Origin: Sphingomonas sabuli
GTDB taxonomy: Bacteria; Pseudomonadota; Alphaproteobacteria; Sphingomonadales; Sphingomonadaceae
NCBI RefSeq assembly: GCF_014352855.1
Contig: NZ_CP060697.1
Coordinates: 620,001 to 684,000 of the forward strand
Length of the DNA: 64,000 nt
Direction: 5' to 3'
Shown here: in pieces, positions 62,796 to 64,000 of the stretch
Layout: each line of letters starts with the position of its first letter
How positions within the stretch are numbered: position 1 is the first letter of the stretch
Notes under the pieces: model-generated
What the model saw: the letters and a program-made list of their open reading frames with translations, nothing else
Database searches by the model: none
Told to the model about the DNA's origin: nothing
Made by a program: the position numbers and the translations under genes

Positions 62796-62924
62796 GGCCT
62801 ACGGAACTCCGGAAATCCGCCCGTCAGGCGTGCGGGATGTTGCGAATGCTGCCAAGCTCTTACAGAAGCGCATGTGCGGTGTCATCGCGCGACGCCCCTG
62901 CGAGCGGAGAGTTGGTAAAAGCTG

Positions 62925-64000
62925 GTGCCGAACAGGAAAATTCTGGTTGTCGGTTCCTATGCACCTTCCCTCGTCACCTTTCGCGGCCCGTTGATCGCCG
63001 CGATGGTCCAACTGGGTCATGACGTCGTGGCTGCGGCGCCGGACATGGACGACGCCACGGCAGGCAAATTGCGCGCGCTTGGCGCGAGCCCGGCCAATGT
63101 CCCGCTGAAGAATGCCAGCCTGAGCCCATTCGGACTGCTCCGCTCGTTGCGCGCCATGCGCGCGCTGGTCCGCAGCGTTCGACCCGATGCGATCCTGTCT
63201 TACACGGTCAAGCCCGTCGTGCTCGGCGCGCTGGCTGGCCATGCCGAGCGCGTGCCGAAGATCGTCTCGCTGGTAACTGGGCTTGGCTATGCCTTCACCG
63301 GCGGCCGTGAACCAAAGCGCATGGTGAGCAAGGCCGCGGCGTCCTTCCTCTACCGCGCGGCATTCCGCCGCTCGCACGTCATCCTGTTTCAGAATGGCGA
63401 CGACCAGGCGCTGTTCCGCAAGCTTGGGCTGGTGGGGCGCGACCGCCAGACCCATGTGGTCGACGGATCGGGCATCGATATCGACCAGTTTACCCCTGCC
63501 CCGCTTCCCGAAGGCCCGTCATTCCTGATGATTGCCAGGCTGCTGCGCGACAAGGGCATTTGCGAGTTCGGACAGGCGGCGATGCGGATCAAGGCCACGC
63601 ACCCCGACGTTCCGATCGCGTTGGTCGGCATGTTCGACCCCAGTCCGGATTCCCTCTCGCAAGACGAGCTCGACGCGCTGATCGCCGCGGGCATCGACTA
63701 TCGCGGCCAGCTGGCCGACGTCCGCCCGGCGATCGCGCAATGCTCCGTCTACGTCCTGCCCTCCTATCGCGAGGGGACGCCGCGGTCGGTGCTAGAAGCG
63801 ATGGCGATGGGCCGCGCGATCATCACCACCGACGCGCCGGGCTGCCGGGAAACGGTCGTGGACGGCGAAAACGGCCTGCTGGTCCCGCCCCGCGACGCGG
63901 ATGCACTGTACGAGGCGATGCTAACGATGATCGAACGGCCCGAGCCGATTGCGGCAATGGGCGCGGCTTCGCGCCGTATCGCCGAGCGCAAATATGACGT
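62925..64000 (+). CDS. GT4-family glycosyltransferase (C-terminus beyond window)
   Basis: At least 358 codons are open to the right edge. The N-terminal domain (KILVVGSYAPSLVTFRGPLI; SYTVKPVVLGALAG; IVSLVTGLGYAFTGG) and the GT-B donor domain (LLRDKGICEFGQAA; VYVLPSYREGTPRSVLEAMAMG with the EX7E motif) match GT4 transferases of exopolysaccharide and O-antigen pathways. GTG 62925 is the first start after an in-frame TAA at 62916. The sugar donor is not evident. Confidence 0.92.
   Translation, partial: MPNRKILVVGSYAPSLVTFRGPLIAAMVQLGHDVVAAAPDMDDATAGKLRALGASPANVPLKNASLSPFGLLRSLRAMRALVRSVRPDAILSYTVKPVVLGALAGHAERVPKIVSLVTGLGYAFTGGREPKRMVSKAAASFLYRAAFRRSHVILFQNGDDQALFRKLGLVGRDRQTHVVDGSGIDIDQFTPAPLPEGPSFLMIARLLRDKGICEFGQAAMRIKATHPDVPIALVGMFDPSPDSLSQDELDALIAAGIDYRGQLADVRPAIAQCSVYVLPSYREGTPRSVLEAMAMGRAIITTDAPGCRETVVDGENGLLVPPRDADALYEAMLTMIERPEPIAAMGAASRRIAERKYD

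Overview
The window is GC-rich DNA from an alphaproteobacterium, most likely of the Sphingomonadales. This rests on gene content: an IspD-IspF fusion, the CtrA-degradation adaptor RcdA, a DksA with a degenerate zinc finger, a DUF465 protein, and an ornithine decarboxylase followed by a deoxyhypusine-synthase homologue, the gene pair expected for sym-homospermidine, the typical polyamine of sphingomonads. Genus and species cannot be set from the sequence alone.

1-8240: a copper-handling block, all on the plus strand and mostly translationally coupled (copA, copB, an NTF2-like protein, a DUF2231 membrane protein, two DUF305 proteins, a DUF411 protein, two PepSY membrane proteins). It ends exactly at a 45-nt 3' half of a tRNA-Lys(CTT) gene (8241-8285). 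That geometry is what an element integrated at a tRNA 3' end leaves at its distal side, so the copper block is read as the end of a genomic island and the DNA to the right as the chromosome.

8350-49350: mostly core chromosome. First comes a TpsB-type outer-membrane transporter next to a secreted TPR-CHAT protein, without a recognisable TpsA. Then surE, dksA, rcdA, ispDF, pncC, lipA, a carbonic anhydrase, ettA, an acyl-CoA ligase, ybaB-dnaX with the 4.5S RNA gene (ffs) opposite, a ferredoxin with two overlapping cysteine desulfurases, the polyamine pair, rlmD-nnr, ispE, a TPR protein, ETF-QO, a divergent uracil-DNA glycosylase-like protein and a lytic transglycosylase.

49400-56800: a lasso-peptide biosynthetic cluster of the split-B type. 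It holds a putative 2OG-Fe(II) oxygenase coupled to B1 (PqqD-like), C (asparagine-synthetase-like), an HprK-like kinase, an NTP_transf_5 protein, an ABC exporter (D) and B2 (transglutaminase-like). Between the kinase and C lies a 46-codon gene (52336-52476, minus) that reads as the precursor A. It has a WxxP leader motif, an Asp that can close a 7-9 residue ring, and a C-terminal Ser suited to the kinase. B2 seems to start at a non-canonical ATC codon, which restores its full length. This cluster is the most likely source of an undescribed product.

56800-64000: an envelope or exopolysaccharide region with a DegT-type aminotransferase, a CapD/FlaA1-type nucleotide-sugar dehydratase, an overlapping minus-strand trio (metallophosphoesterase, ATP-grasp ligase, NAD-dependent epimerase) and a GT4 glycosyltransferase running off the right end.

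No gene-free stretch exceeds 300 bases; the longest, 14367-14660, carries a promoter and a structured leader for dksA.
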